Source: Crocodylus rhombifer | Lineage: Eukaryota > Chordata > Crocodylia > Crocodylidae | Assembly: GCA_038503035.1 (NCBI GenBank) | Contig: JAVSML010019013.1 | Coordinates: forward strand, 1 to 64,000 | Direction: 5' to 3' | Length of the DNA: 64,000 nucleotides | Shown: positions 47,359 to 58,084 of the stretch, one piece after another | Position numbering within the stretch: position 1 is the first letter of the stretch | How the letters are laid out: the number at the start of each line of letters is the position of its first letter | Notes under the pieces: model-generated | Databases searched by the model: none | What the model was told of the DNA's origin: nothing | What the model saw: the letters and a program-made list of their open reading frames with translations, nothing else | Translations under genes and position numbers: made by a program

Positions 47359-48123
47359 GTAAGTTATTTTAAGAGCTAATCCTTTACTTTTCAAATGGCT
47401 GAAAGGCACTCTAAAAATGAGTGGACAGAAGAAGCACAGCATTAAGTGCTGCAAGTCAGCTTGGCCTGTATAACAAATAACTGGATGAAACCAGGGATAA
47501 CTTTGAAGTACTTCAAGTTAAATTTGGCCTTCCCCTGCAAACATAGCTGGAAGTTGGTCAGCCCCAAAGCATTCCATGGTGCCTTGCTTTGCCAGTCTGC
47601 TTCCTGAAGTAGCCCCTCTATTGCACACAACTTTTGAGAGGGGAAGGGAAAACATGAAGAGATTATTAGCAGAAAGAAGAAAAAATTCTGGGAGAGGGTA
47701 CGTGGTACGCAAGCAGTGGACAGCCCATCCAACAATTGAGCTGGAAAAAGTAAGAATCACCCTGGTGCCTTGAGAGCCAATCAAGGGTGCCACAACGTTA
47801 GTGTTGTTAGGTATGCAAGCATGATTCACATGATAAATGTGTGAGATTTAAAATAGGATTCCATAGTATCAAAGACATTCTGCCCTGTTGCAGTCTTCCT
47901 GAGTTCTTTGCCACAGGAGAATTGCTCTAGTATTTTTCTGTAGTCAAAAAACAAGTAAGAACTAAGAGCTGATCGTTTTATGTAATGCTACATATCTTTG
48001 TTAGAAATCTTGAAACCAATATAAACAATTAGTAGTTAACTAATTTTTCAGGTGTGGGGTTTTTTGGGGGGTTTTGGGGTTTTTTTGGAGATGTACAGTG
48101 TATTTATTTTTTGTGCTTGGCAG
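47359..48123 (+). other. UNKL: UNKL intron, 0.77 kb, with G-run cluster
   Basis: Short intron. At 48054-48090 it carries GGGG, GGGGGG, GGGG and GG runs separated by T tracts, 35-70 nt before the acceptor. No repeat seen. Confidence 0.7.
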
Positions 48124-48326
48124 GTTTAAATGGTGTTACAGGTAGCATTTGGGATTTTGTAACTGGGAGCTTCTCTCCTAGTCCCTCTCCTGTCTTGAGC
48201 AGTGGTACCACACCCTCAGCAAGCTCAAGCACCAGTGGAAATGAGTTAACTAGAGTTAGACAGGAACTGGATGATGCCAAAAGAAAAATAAAACAATGGA
48301 AAGATTCTTGGCGGCAAGTAAAGCAG
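48124..48326 (+). CDS. UNKL: UNKL exon: GSIWDF motif and start of coiled coil
   Basis: The acceptor TTGTGCTTGGCAG ends at 48123 and the donor GTATGT starts at 48327. The 203-bp exon reads GLNGVTGSIWDFVTGSFSPS, a Ser/Thr/Pro-rich spacer, and then ELTRVRQELDDAKRKIKQW, the beginning of a heptad coiled coil (visible residues 308-375). The SIWDFV.GSFSPSPSP block and the VRQELDDAKRKI coil match UNKL. A second, upstream acceptor at 48050-48051 would add 72 nt in frame without a stop; it lies before a G-run cluster and may be cryptic. Confidence 0.93.
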
Positions 48327-49177
48327 GTATGTTAATATTAAATTGAGTTTCATTTCCTGAATAATTTTTAATTAAAATGTGTATTGCTTTGTTCTTTCTC
48401 TTTAAATCTTCACCTTTGGGAAGGAAAGATTTTATTTCATTCTGCCAGATTAATCAATCCTGAATTCTGGCCTTTCATCTTCAAATTAGCTTGGGAGAAT
48501 TACGCTATAGCAGGCAGCTCACTTCCCTCAAGTCATTCTGCCTTTCTAAGCACATGGCTTCAGGGAGCATATTTGACAGTGGCCTGTAGTATTGTTTCAG
48601 TAAATGGCAACAAGTCTCAAGAGGGCAGAAAGCCTGGCCACAACTCTTCCATGGCTGATGATGTGGAGCAGATTAGACATGTAATCCAGTTTCCCCAGCA
48701 TTCAGGAACTAGTGTTGTTATCTGCTTGACTCCTGCAAAAGCACAATTGGGAGTAGAGTATAGTGATACGTTTTTAGGTGCTCTCTCCTTTCTCCTAACA
48801 TCACTACAGAGGACAAAGATGTTTTAGTGCTTTCTGCTTTAGGGGAATAGCCAGCAGAGTAGCTTTACTACCGTTTGCGTTTTCAGTTCTTGCTATCAAA
48901 TGAGGGTTGTTTGATTAATTTTTTTTCATGTATACATACTCCCTCATGAGTGTTCCTAGTGATTTATAGACAATTGGAGATGAAATCCTTATTTAGACAA
49001 AAATCAAAAGGAGATGGAAAAAGGGTGGTGAGAGGCATGGAGAGAATGAAGGAAACCATAAGCTCATGTGGTAGCTGAAGATCTATATTTTATGCATCTT
49101 GAGGACCTTTTATATTTAGACCTCTATTATTAATTTACAAAATATTGTATCATGTTCCATAAATCTTTCTGTAATAG
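48327..49177 (+). other. UNKL: UNKL intron, 0.85 kb
   Basis: An open frame of 147 codons at 48384-48827 has no splice sites in phase, no domain and no start context; I regard it as chance. Confidence 0.6.
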
Positions 49178-49429
49178 GCATGTGATGCGTGGCAAAAAGA
49201 GGCCCAAGAGGCCAAGGAACGTGCTAATGTGGCAGACACGGAAAAACAGCTAGCTGTTCGGAAAAAAGAAGAAGTGGAAAATAAGTTTAAAAACCTTCAG
49301 GAACAGTTTGTGTGTCTATCCGCTCCATTGCCTCATCTGAAAAGCTATGGAGATATAGAAACAATACCCTTACCAAAGCTTCATTCTTTACAAAGTCAGC
49401 TCCATTTGGATTTAGAAACAATAGATGAG
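49178..49429 (+). CDS. UNKL: UNKL coiled-coil exon
   Basis: The acceptor CTGTAATAG ends at 49177 and the donor GTGAGT starts at 49430. The 252-bp exon is phase 0 at both ends (visible residues 376-459). It continues the coiled coil begun in the previous exon: ACDAWQKEAQEAKERANVAD, then charged heptads through KKEEVENKFKNLQEQF, then a looser segment with two Leu-rich stretches (LPKLHSLQSQLHLDLETIDE). This is the long form of the exon, as in UNK. Shorter mammalian UNKL forms that join KKEEVE directly to the RING exon would need a donor just after GTGGAA near 49295; here the bases are AATAAGTT, which lack a GT at the junction. Confidence 0.92.
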
Positions 49430-49803
49430 GTGAGTTTTATCCACACTGTGGATAGTGTTAATTCTTTGTTAATTCTGTTAAATCAGCGGTTGTGTATATA
49501 TAGATGTATATGTAGATATGACTATATTTTTATTTAACAATGGACAGTTTAACACCATTATATAGAGTGTTTATAGAGCATTTAATTTCACTGAAAGAAT
49601 ACCAAGTTCGGGTAAGTTGGGGCTTGAAATACGAATTTCCCCAACTCAAATGATTCTTCACAGATTTCTAGTTTTAAACCAGCTTCAGTGCAGTGGACAA
49701 CAGTTTGGCAATTAAAGAGCTGTAAATATTTATCCTTGCATTATTGCCAAAATGAGATGCTGCACGTTTGGATTTTCTTTATTGAGCAATTCTTTTTTTC
49801 CAG

Positions 49804-49959
49804 GTAATTTTTCAGAACCATTCAAAGAAGTGTGTTGTATGCCGAGAACATAACCGTAGCGTTGTCCTGCAGCCATGCCAACATTATGTCCTGTGTGAAC
49901 ACTGTGCAGCTAAACAACAAGAATGTCCTTGCTGCAAGACGACAAAAAATAAATGGTGA
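49804..49959 (+). CDS. UNKL: UNKL terminal exon: C3HC4 RING-like finger and stop
   Basis: A T-rich tract and CAG acceptor end at 49803. The exon reads 51 residues to TGA at 49957-49959. It starts VIFQNHSKKCVVC and has all eight ligands of a C3HC4-type RING: C-x2-C-x11-C-x-H-x3-C-x2-C-x6-C-x2-C. The protein ends KTTKNKW. Family knowledge: human UNKL has been linked to a Rac-regulated ubiquitin ligase activity towards itself and SMARCD2/BAF60b, although intrinsic ligase activity was not shown. All metal ligands are intact here, so nothing argues against a folded finger. The exons from 3183 (excluding 12338) sum to 1533 nt, an exact multiple of three. Confidence 0.95.
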   Translation, partial: VIFQNHSKKCVVCREHNRSVVLQPCQHYVLCEHCAAKQQECPCCKTTKNKW

Positions 49960-50697
49960 CACTGTGTCATGGTACTTATGTAATGTTAATGAATTAAATA
50001 TTTTATGTTCTAGTATTTTATATAAAAATTGTATATGTAGTTATTAATCCATTTACTAGTGCTAGACTGATCTCCATTTTGACTTCTTAAGAGGTGTTCT
50101 TTCCTGTTGCCCCAATATAGGAAAAGTGGTTTGGCTGCCTTTTCTATGATGAGGTTCTAAAGTTCCATATTTATTCCTTTCCTCACTTGGCCTTTTCAAT
50201 TTTTACTTGCATTCCTGTTGCACAGGCTACTCAGGTTCAGTTCTTCAAACATAATCATGTCTTAAGGGTCCTTACCCACAATGCCTGAATGAGGGATTTA
50301 TGCCTCTACTCTGCATCAGAATTCATGAAAGTTACCGTGTAAATACAGTGCTTGATAATAAGAGGACCCACCCTTCACCTTGTGTCTATGGTGTGCTATA
50401 TAGTCCAGTGCCAGTATTTTGGAGTCAGTCTAACACTACTGTTTACTTGGCTATTTGAAGAAATTTGATTACCGTAAAAGCACTTTGTTAACTTTTTTTT
50501 AAAGAGGTTATGTTATAAATTGCTTTAAGCTGCTTTCTAGGTTTTATGTTTGTTTTTTAATATGCGATGAAATGAAGCTTTTTATGTGTACTGTGAATTT
50601 AAAATATTTCATATCAGTTTTATTGTTAAATCATAGTATGGTAAATATGGAGTTAGATTTCATACTTTGACTTTATTACTTATTAAATGAACAATTA

Positions 50698-50703
50698 AAT
50701 AAA
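50698..50703 (+). terminator. UNKL: Poly(A) signal AATAAA, proximal
   Basis: Canonical AATAAA about 740 nt after the UNKL stop codon. The downstream sequence has T-rich tracts. Probably a proximal cleavage site. Confidence 0.4.
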
Positions 50704-51043
50704 AATGGGAATTGCCTAGAATTTTTCAATTTTCAAGTTGACTTACAGCAAAAACTAATCGTGTTTATAAGTATACCAGCAGAGAAGGTAACACTGAAAG
50801 GCACATAGGCTTACATATTCAGATACATTTCTAATTTTATTAAACAAATCCATTTTCTCAAATGCTTGTGCATTTTGCATTACCCAGTTTGGATGTTTGT
50901 AGTCTGAAGAGAAGTATGCCTATAACTCCTAGCTGGTGTGGTACCCATTAGGAACTGGTCATTTTTTTTCAGATACCTATCCCTTGCATCCACTAAAATT
51001 GCAAAAGACATGAAGGAAATGCCTCGTGTAAACAATTTCTATA

Positions 51044-51049
51044 AATAAA
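51044..51049 (+). terminator. UNKL: Poly(A) signal AATAAA, middle
   Basis: Canonical AATAAA about 1.08 kb after the stop codon, followed within 40 nt by TTTGTATAATAATAG. Candidate alternative site. Confidence 0.35.
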
Positions 51050-51513
51050 ATGATCACCTTTGTATAATAATAGAATTTCAGTATAAAACCTTGCAAAGGA
51101 CAAAAATATCGTAATTTGTTTTTAAAGGAAGGGCGTGCGTGTGTGTGTAATGTATGTACACCCTCCCCCCAGCTTAACTGCAGAATTCTTGGAATATTTA
51201 ATCAGGCAATGGTGCTCTTATACAATTATTTTTTAAGGTTGTTCATGTTTAACAATGATGGTTAGGAGTATGCAATTCAGGAGAAGTTAGTTACTGTATG
51301 TTACACTGTCTCTTGTTATGTAACATTCTTTTACAGAAGAGTTAGCCTGTGTTTTTTCTTGTTAAGTGCAGGTGTGACACAAGTACAACTTAAATGGAAA
51401 TGACCTACTACTGTGTTACATAATGTATATACCACGATCTTATAGTATTCAATGCAAGAAGTTCATTTATATAAACAGCAAAGAACTTAATTTTTGAAGG
51501 TTAGTTGTGTTGC

Positions 51514-51519
51514 AATAAA
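51514..51519 (+). terminator. UNKL: Poly(A) signal AATAAA, distal
   Basis: Canonical AATAAA preceded by TTAGTTGTGTTGC and followed by a T-rich stretch around 51537-51560. This is the most convincing of the three signals in the region. Confidence 0.45.
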
Positions 51520-51540
51520 AACGAGTATACACCAAACATT

Positions 51541-52510
51541 TTCTTGCATCATGTCTTAGATATTTGTATCAGTGTTAAAGAATACAGGCCCCAATTCCAG
51601 GCTCCGTGAAATCACTGCATCTCGACTAAGATCCCTAGATGTTGGGCAGACCCTTGGCTAGCAAAAACAAACACTTAATATCATTCAGTCTACAGAATCA
51701 TCATCCCATGATTACTGATATATCAATCTGTGAGAACATGGAGAATGTTTGAAAGCAAGAAAGGGAGCAGCTAAAACTCCAAATGAATGAACTTGTTTTA
51801 ACAGAAACACTTAATAGAAAATTTAGAAATATGAAGGCAAATGTAGCACACTTTTACAGGATTTAAATAGGGTTTAAACTTGGGCATAATAGTGTAGCTT
51901 GATGCATTTTTCATTCAATTATTAAAAAAAAAAAAAAAAAAAAAAATCCTACCAAAATTGTTTATGAGATGAGCATAACATTACAATATAATTTCATTTT
52001 TCCAAAGCATATTTTCTCTTTTGAAAGATTTTTCTTTAAAATAGAAGTGGAATTAGCTTATATTTTAAATTAAACGGTACTTCAATCACTAAGCTTTGCT
52101 GTATGTATTAATGTACTTCTACACTTGTGTAATCTTTGCCAAAGATTTCTTTTGAATATTAATAACATTTTGGCTAAAGCAAAGTAAGTAGATAAGACAT
52201 TTTTAAGTGACCAAATTAGGAAGTGATGTGTAAAATTTTTGTAAATGTTTTTAAAACATGCAGTTGATTTCAGTGAATGTTATACTAAATCCATGTAGAA
52301 TATGGAACCATGTTGTGCAGCTGTTCTTACAGAAGTAACTAAAATTCTTAGTGAAGATTTTCTTTTTAATATTTTAATGAAATCCTGCCTAATGAAACGT
52401 GGCCTCCTGCATCACTGTTAAGTTCTTTATTTAAAACATGTAGACGTACAGTTTTGTGTTACCTTTGTTATATGTATAGATATATAGGTATGTAGAGTTA
52501 TATAGATATT
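51541..52510. other. Downstream AT-rich stretch
   Basis: No gene or recognisable repeat. Includes an A23-type run near 51924-51946. Confidence 0.5.
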
Positions 52511-53284
52511 AGAGCTGTGTGAAGCTTTGGTCTCTGATTTGATTTGGCAGAGATTCAGCCTGATTTGGTGGCCAAATCTCAGAATCCAAATCGAACTGGA
52601 GAACCCTTTTAATCTCTCCAAATTGAATTGGAACCTTCCAAATAGATTTGGAAAGATTCAGTGATTCGGACATAGGCACAGCTTTAAATGTTTCTTCTAC
52701 ATACCTCAAGGCAGCAGGCCAGTCATGAATGCTGCAGTGCTGGGGTGGATGGGATGGACTGTCCCACAGAAGTGCCAGGGCTCCCCAGTACGCTCAGCAG
52801 CAGACCCAGAAGCGCTGCCGGTCCACTTTTGGGTCTGCTGGGGGGCGTGGGCGGGGCTGTCGTTGTCGTTCTCGCGCGTTCCCCCCCCCCAAGCTCGGGG
52901 ACTGGTGTCTCCTGGGTCTGGGGGGAACACCTGGGGTCTCTGCAGCTGATTGAGGGGGGAGCTGCATGCTCTCTGGCAGGCCTGGAAGCGTACCAGAAGT
53001 ATTTCCAGTCCACTTCCGAGTTTGCCACCAAGCATGTGCCAGGGTCCCCCCGGACTGTTGTGGGAGGTTCCATGCGCCCCAGCATCGCGGTGTTCACAAG
53101 CCGCACTGGTACCTCGAGGTATGTAAAAAAACAAACAAACAAACAAAAAACAAAACAAAAAACTGAAAAAACCCCCAAAAAACATTTAAAGCTGCATGGA
53201 TATCCGAATCTCTCGTTCTCCGACTCAGCATCAAATCTTCAGGCTGAATCGAAGCTCAGGGACAGTGATCTGATCGATACCTCT
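52511..53284. mobile_element. Fold-back (MITE-like) repeat with long imperfect inverted arms
   Basis: The left arm has AGAGCTGTGTGAAGCTTTGG, GATTCAGCCTGATTTGG and GCACAGCTTTAAATGTTTCT, then ACATACCTCAAGG. The right arm contains the same blocks in inverted order and orientation: ACCTCGAGGTATGT (53112), ACATTTAAAGCTGCATGGAT (53182), TTCAGGCTGAATCGAAGCTC (53238). The arms are each roughly 190 bp at their full extent, the right one with an (AAAC)n insertion. The core (52740-53110) is GC-rich with open frames on both strands that are not coding. ATTCGG/CCGAAT words are frequent in the arms. Confidence 0.75.
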
Positions 53285-54920
53285 ATATCTAGATAGATGT
53301 TTGTATAATTACCCATTATCCTGAAGCCTTTTCTCTGTTTTATTTTTCTTTGGTCTTTTCTTTTTCATATATATTTAAAAAAAGTCTTTAGCAGACGCCA
53401 CCAAACAAGAGTTACCAGCAAGGGCAAAACAAATTGTCACAGTATCATTCAGAGTTTTTGCAGATGCTGCCTTTTAAGGATGGAATCAGCCAATTATTAA
53501 GTAATGTATAGTTACCAATGAGGAACAAATTGCACGTTTCCCCTCAGCTTCTGTTGAATTGAATTTTGGATGCATTAAAATTTGAATCTTTTGTCAAGGG
53601 GGAGGGCGGGAGACCAAAGAAAAGTTTCTGTGATTTAAATTCTCAGACTGAGCGTCTTATTTTTAGTTGTTATTAAATACCCTTAGGTAATTACACGCAC
53701 CAGCTTGAACATTCACATGAAAATGCTATAATAAAGTTTTGAAGGAACACTTTTTTTTTTGCAAGGAATTTATCAGGAAGATTTTCTTTGTTTGTTTGTT
53801 TGTTTGTTTGATCTCTTTTGAGCGAATGAACTCCAATAAGGAATAATCGCATCCATTTTACAGTGACAGTTTTAAATGCAGGAGAATGAAGTATGTGCTG
53901 TTTAAATTGGTGATTGTTGGAAAAAATATTAAAAGGGAAATCTTTACATCTGATTTTTTTCTTGTCCTGGTGACATACTATCTGGAAACTAAATGCACTA
54001 AAAGTATTTTAGCAAAAATACAGCATAATTTGTTGGAATAACAAATACTATATAAAATACACTAACTTGTTAGGTTTGTTTTTGTATTTGAAGAAAATGT
54101 GACCAATTTTCATGTAAGTGTGTGGAAAAGTACAAATTTTTATGTGAATGCCATTATGTTCTCACATGTATGACAATTTTATCCTGGGGAATAACAGATT
54201 AAAATTACAGTTTCTCAGGGTTTAACATTTAAGAACTGTAATCTTAACAGAATATTTGCTGATTTCAGATAGATCCCAAAATGCATGTTACTGGTTTGTT
54301 AAAATTAGTCTTTTTCAATAGAAAATTATTAAAACATATCTGTTTTGTTATGTATTGCCATGCAGAATATCCTAGTATTAAATATAAGTAGAAATATTAT
54401 TACTGTCACAATATATTTGTGTAACTGTGGTCAACGTAAGACCTTAACTGAATATGAAATTTTCACTTGTATTAATTTATGGAAGCATTAATGTTCTGAG
54501 TGTATAGGCAGAAATGATATTGTGAATTGAATTGTTCTTAATACAGAAGGTATTATTTATAATGCATAATCATATACTTGTAGTGAGTTGTTTAAAATTG
54601 TTAACACTTGTTAAAACTTTTTTACACTATAGCATTTATGCAATGGTTTACAGAATTCATGGAATTATTTTTATTATCAATATGAAAATAAAATTTTTGA
54701 TCTTTATTTTTGTCTTCATAGACTGCTGACATTGAGGCCATCTGATTTACTGTCTATATATATAAATAGAACTTTGGATTTTAATTTGTAAACATATAAT
54801 AGAAAAGGTTTTCCTTGCTAATTTGCTTTTAGACTAATCCTCTGGAATCAGATTTACGCATCTCTAACATAATTGGGTTTCCTGATCTTTAAAGTAGGTT
54901 CTTTAGTGGGTTTTGTTTAC
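53285..54920. other. AT-rich spacer
   Basis: Nothing recognisable except a (TTTG)6 tract near 53787-53811 and AATAAA words at 53730 and about 54688, which could serve an extended UNKL 3'UTR. Confidence 0.5.
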
Positions 54921-55178
54921 TTTCTTGTGCTGCGGGGAACTGGGAGACCGGGTCCCCTTTTGACCCTGCGGGCTCGTTTCAAGGCGTGGCAAGATTTCCG
55001 TGGAGTTTCCCCTTTTTGAAGGGAAAAAGAAAAACCTGTTGTGCAGTAAGAAGTGCAACGAATCACTTCAAGTCTAGTGGACAGTTGGGGAATGTTGCTG
55101 TAAATTAAGTAAAATATTCAGCTGAGGGGATTGAAGTTACAGTGTTAAGCGTTGTGTGCTTGCTTTGGAAAATTGAAT

Positions 55179-55230
55179 TTGGTGGGGGTGGGGGTGGGGG
55201 GGGGAAGAGAGAGAGAGAGAGAGAGAGAGA
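55179..55230 (+). repeat. G-rich tract followed by (GA)n
   Basis: GGTGGGGGTGGGGGTGGGGG is followed by further Gs and about eleven GA units. Four or more G runs of at least four bases separated by single T give a strong G-quadruplex candidate on the + strand, 100 bp before the first CpG island. Confidence 0.9.
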
Positions 55231-55329
55231 CCTACTACTGTCTACAGGAGAGGAGATGGAGATAGGTATGCATGTATTCCGATGTTTGCGTCCCGAGCTA
55301 CATTAACGAATGCAGCTTATACATATATA

Positions 55330-56640
55330 ACGGGGACATTGTGCAGAGCGAGGGTCAGAAATACACTTCTCCGCGCAGCCTCCCGTGCTCCGACCTGGGC
55401 GCACGGAGGGGAAATCCCTGCTGAGTGCTGCCCTCCTGTGGCCACGCCGGGCACGGCAGCGCGGGGGTATCGCCGGGAAGAAACCAGCCCCTTGCTGCCG
55501 CGTTGTGGCTCGCTCGGGGCCCTGCAGCCCGGCTTTAAGGCGGAGGAAATAAAGGCGGCTCCGCGCTGCCCTCCCGGGGCTTGGAGCCCGGAACAAAGCC
55601 GGCTCCGCGCCGCCCTCCCTGCGCTTCAACCTGCGCGTTGCACTGGGTTTTCAAGGCAAAGAGAAGAAAATCTTTCCCTGTGCTTCAATGGGGGCTTTGC
55701 AGCCGAATGGTGAGGGCAGCGAGTGGAAAAAAGCTGGTGGGGTTCACGCACCTGTAGCTCAGGCAGGCGGGTAATAAGGAAAGAGACAGAAGAAACAAGG
55801 CCTCGCTCGCTCGGGGCGTTACCGGAGCAGTGCTCGCGGCCGGCGCCAGGCGGGGTTCGCGCTGCTCGGGACTATTTGATGTCCTCGACTGTAGCGCGGC
55901 AATGCCGCCAGTCCCTTTGGGCCGCCTGCGGATGGCGGCCGGGGGTGAACGTAGCGTCCGCACCCCCGATGGGGTGTGGGCAGGGACCTGCAGTCCAAAC
56001 CACCCCCAAAAGGGTGAGGCCTGCTGGTAGTCGATGTCGCTGTAGCGAAGGGCGACCAGCACCAGAAGACATCAATTAAAACAGTTCGGGACGGGGATCC
56101 TTCTAGGCGTCCGGCGCTCGCTGTCTCCTGGCGGTTAAAAGGCTAAAAGCTAAAAGCGTAAAAAAGCTAGAAGCCTAAAACCGCCGCGGGGCGGACCCAC
56201 GATTTCCCGGACGTTTATCCCGGCCCGGGGAGCGCAGCAGGCCCAGGATCGGAGTCGCGCGTTCCCATTGGCCATAATAAGGCAGGAGCCGATTGGGTGG
56301 AGTTGTCACTTGGGCGGAATCAGCCGGTCCGCCCTTCTTTGCTCTGATTGGCCTTTGCCGGTGTAGGCGGGTCCAGGGGCACGCCCTCCTTGTTCGCATT
56401 CTGATTGGCTGCCAGGGAATAGTCTGCACTCTCCTGAGTGCTGATTGGTTTGACTTGGATGCTTAGCGGCCCTCTTTAGCTGTTCGTCTTTCGGGTCGCG
56501 GGTCAGCTGTACGCAGAGCCCAAGTCTCGCCGCTGACCCGGGTACCCGGGCGGTTCCGGAGCGCTGCGGCAGGCTGGTCTGACGGCTACAGCGGGTCGTG
56601 CGGGAGATTGCGTTCCCCACCCTGCGGGGCCTGTCGGGCT
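55330..56640 (+). promoter_or_regulatory. CpG-island promoter-like block, copy A, with five CCAAT-type boxes
   Basis: The segment is abruptly GC- and CpG-rich against an AT-rich background. ATTGG (inverted CCAAT, NF-Y type) occurs at 56267, 56291, 56346, 56403 and 56443, two in CTGATTGGCT/CTGATTGGCC context, within 180 bp. No clear TATA box. GC-box-like GGGCGG words lie between them. The region from 55692 to 56640 is homologous to 57198-57810, so it is one copy of a tandem duplication. Open frames here are by-products of high GC. Which gene it serves is unknown; the direction is inferred as + from copy B. Confidence 0.7.
55840..56185. other. About 340-bp insertion in CpG-island copy A
   Basis: Landmarks before this stretch are 1506 bp apart between the two copies (GGGCTTTGCAGCC at 55692 and 57198), while landmarks after it are 1170 bp apart, so copy A holds about 336 extra bases. 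The interior has TTGATGTCCTC (55875) and its inverted near-match GAAGACATCAA (about 56068), and a short AAAAGCTAAAAGC tandem at 56139-56165. Confidence 0.7.
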
Positions 56641-57249
56641 CTCTTCTGAGGTTGGGGTTGAAGCTTGAAGCTGTGTCTGTCCCAGTGCCCCTTTTCTCTC
56701 CTACTCTCGCCTACGTAGGCTCCCTGTCTTCTCGACATGCTGGGTGGTGGTCTAAGGGGGTGCACAGGGGCCCCCAAGAAGGACTGTTTGCTTCTAGGCT
56801 GGTGCTGAAACTTCCCTAGAGAGCACTTGGTAAAGCACCACCTTTCTCTTTTTTTAAGAGAAATGGATATGAAAAGCCTCTTGTTCAGAAAGCACCACAA
56901 GACATCAGTTCAATTCTGCGGGAGAGTTTGGGATCTTTGGTGCAAAATAATGTAATATTGAGAACGAGATTCACCTGACGGTTTTATTTACTGTGTACTT
57001 CCTTCGAAAAACCTGAAACTGTACAGAGATGTCTCCAATAAGAATGTGTTTGTATATGATCCTGTTACTACCTCTCACTCGGTCTCTATAGATGACGATA
57101 GTGAGACAGATGTTTATGTATTCTCCCGCAGCAGCCGGGATTTCAAGCCAGAAAAAAATAAAAACCTCCCCTATGCTGCTCCCTTGCTTTTGAACCTGGG
57201 CTTTGCAGCCAAGACAGGAGGGCAGAGAGAGAGAAAAAAAAAAAACCCG

Positions 57250-58080
57250 GCTCCGGCTGCCCACCGGTTGCTCAGGCAGCGGGGAGATAAAGGCAGCGAT
57301 AGAAGGAGAACAGAGGCCTCCCTCGTGCGCGGCGGAACTCGGGCAGTGCCCGCGGCGGACACACGATTCAGTGACATGGATTCAGGGCCGAGGAGCGCAG
57401 CAAGACCGGGATTGGAGGCTCGTGTTCCCCTCGGCCAAAGTGAGGCGTGAGGCGTGAGGCGATTGGGTGGAGTGACCGCTTGGGCGGGGTCACGACCACT
57501 CCACCCTTCTTCGTTCTGATTGGCCTGTGCCGGGGGAGGCGGGACCAGGAGCCTTACCTTGGTCACATTCTGATTGGCTGTCAGGAATTGGTGGGTGGTG
57601 CGCGGGCTTCTGTGCGCCCATTGGTCCGACTGCGATCCTCAGCGGCCCCGGTCAGCTGCCCGCGTGCACTCGAGGGGTCTGCGGTGCCTGGAGCCCACGT
57701 CCTGCTGCTGGCCCAGACCGCGCGGTCTGCGAGAGCTGACAGGCTGTTGTGGCGACCACGTTCGGGAGATCGCGCTCCCCACGGCAGGAGCGCCCGGAGC
57801 GGCTGTGGTAGCAGCCACGTGTGAGCGGGGCTCGGGGCGGAGCAGGCCGAGGCGCCCCGGAAGCCGCAGCGCGGCTGCCGATTTGTGCGCGGTGCCGCCG
57901 GCCGGCCGCTCCTGCTGCCGCTTGCCCCGCGCCTGCCCCGTGTCGGCGCTCCGCCCCCCGGGGCGCCCGGCCCAGCCCAGCCCAGCCTGGCCTTGTGCCA
58001 CGGCGGGGGCGCGGGGGGTGTTTGGGGGGCGTCGTCTGCACCCGGGCCGGGCCGGGGAGCGGAGCTGTACGGGCAGGTGC
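57250..58080 (+). promoter_or_regulatory. CpG-island promoter-like block, copy B, with five CCAAT-type boxes
   Basis: Inverted CCAAT/ATTGG boxes at 57461, 57518, 57572, 57586 and 57618 match copy A in order and spacing for the first three. A CACGTG E-box is at 57816-57821. GC is very high to 58080, where a plausible donor CAG|GTGCGT occurs (58077). A G-skewed tract starts just after it, a pattern typical of the transcribed side of CpG-island promoters, so transcription to the right is likely. No ATG-initiated frame joins convincingly to the exon-like block at 58683, so exon 1 may be non-coding. Confidence 0.7.
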
Positions 58081-58084
58081 GTAG

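Larger units (their letters stand above)
49960..51540 (+). other. UNKL: UNKL 3' untranslated region (minimum extent)
   Basis: The sequence after the UNKL stop is AT-rich and has no conserved reading frame. It contains AATAAA signals at 50698-50703, 51044-51049 and 51514-51519. The last is followed by a T/GT-rich stretch of the kind that binds CstF, so I place the minimum end just after it. Further AATAAA hexamers occur at 53730 and near 54688, so a longer UTR is possible. No repeat interrupts this stretch. Confidence 0.6.

Noticed and set aside
48384..48827. 147-codon frame between UNKL coiled-coil exons
   Set aside because: No acceptor or donor in phase with the gene, and ordinary intronic composition.
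52688..53296. Overlapping frames of up to 202 codons on both strands
   Set aside because: They lie in the GC-rich core of a fold-back repeat and end in low-complexity Lys/Thr from the (AAAC)n tract; no recognisable domain.
54532..54729. 65-codon AT-rich frame
   Set aside because: Chance frame in A/T-rich sequence with hydrophobic low complexity and no neighbouring exon signals.
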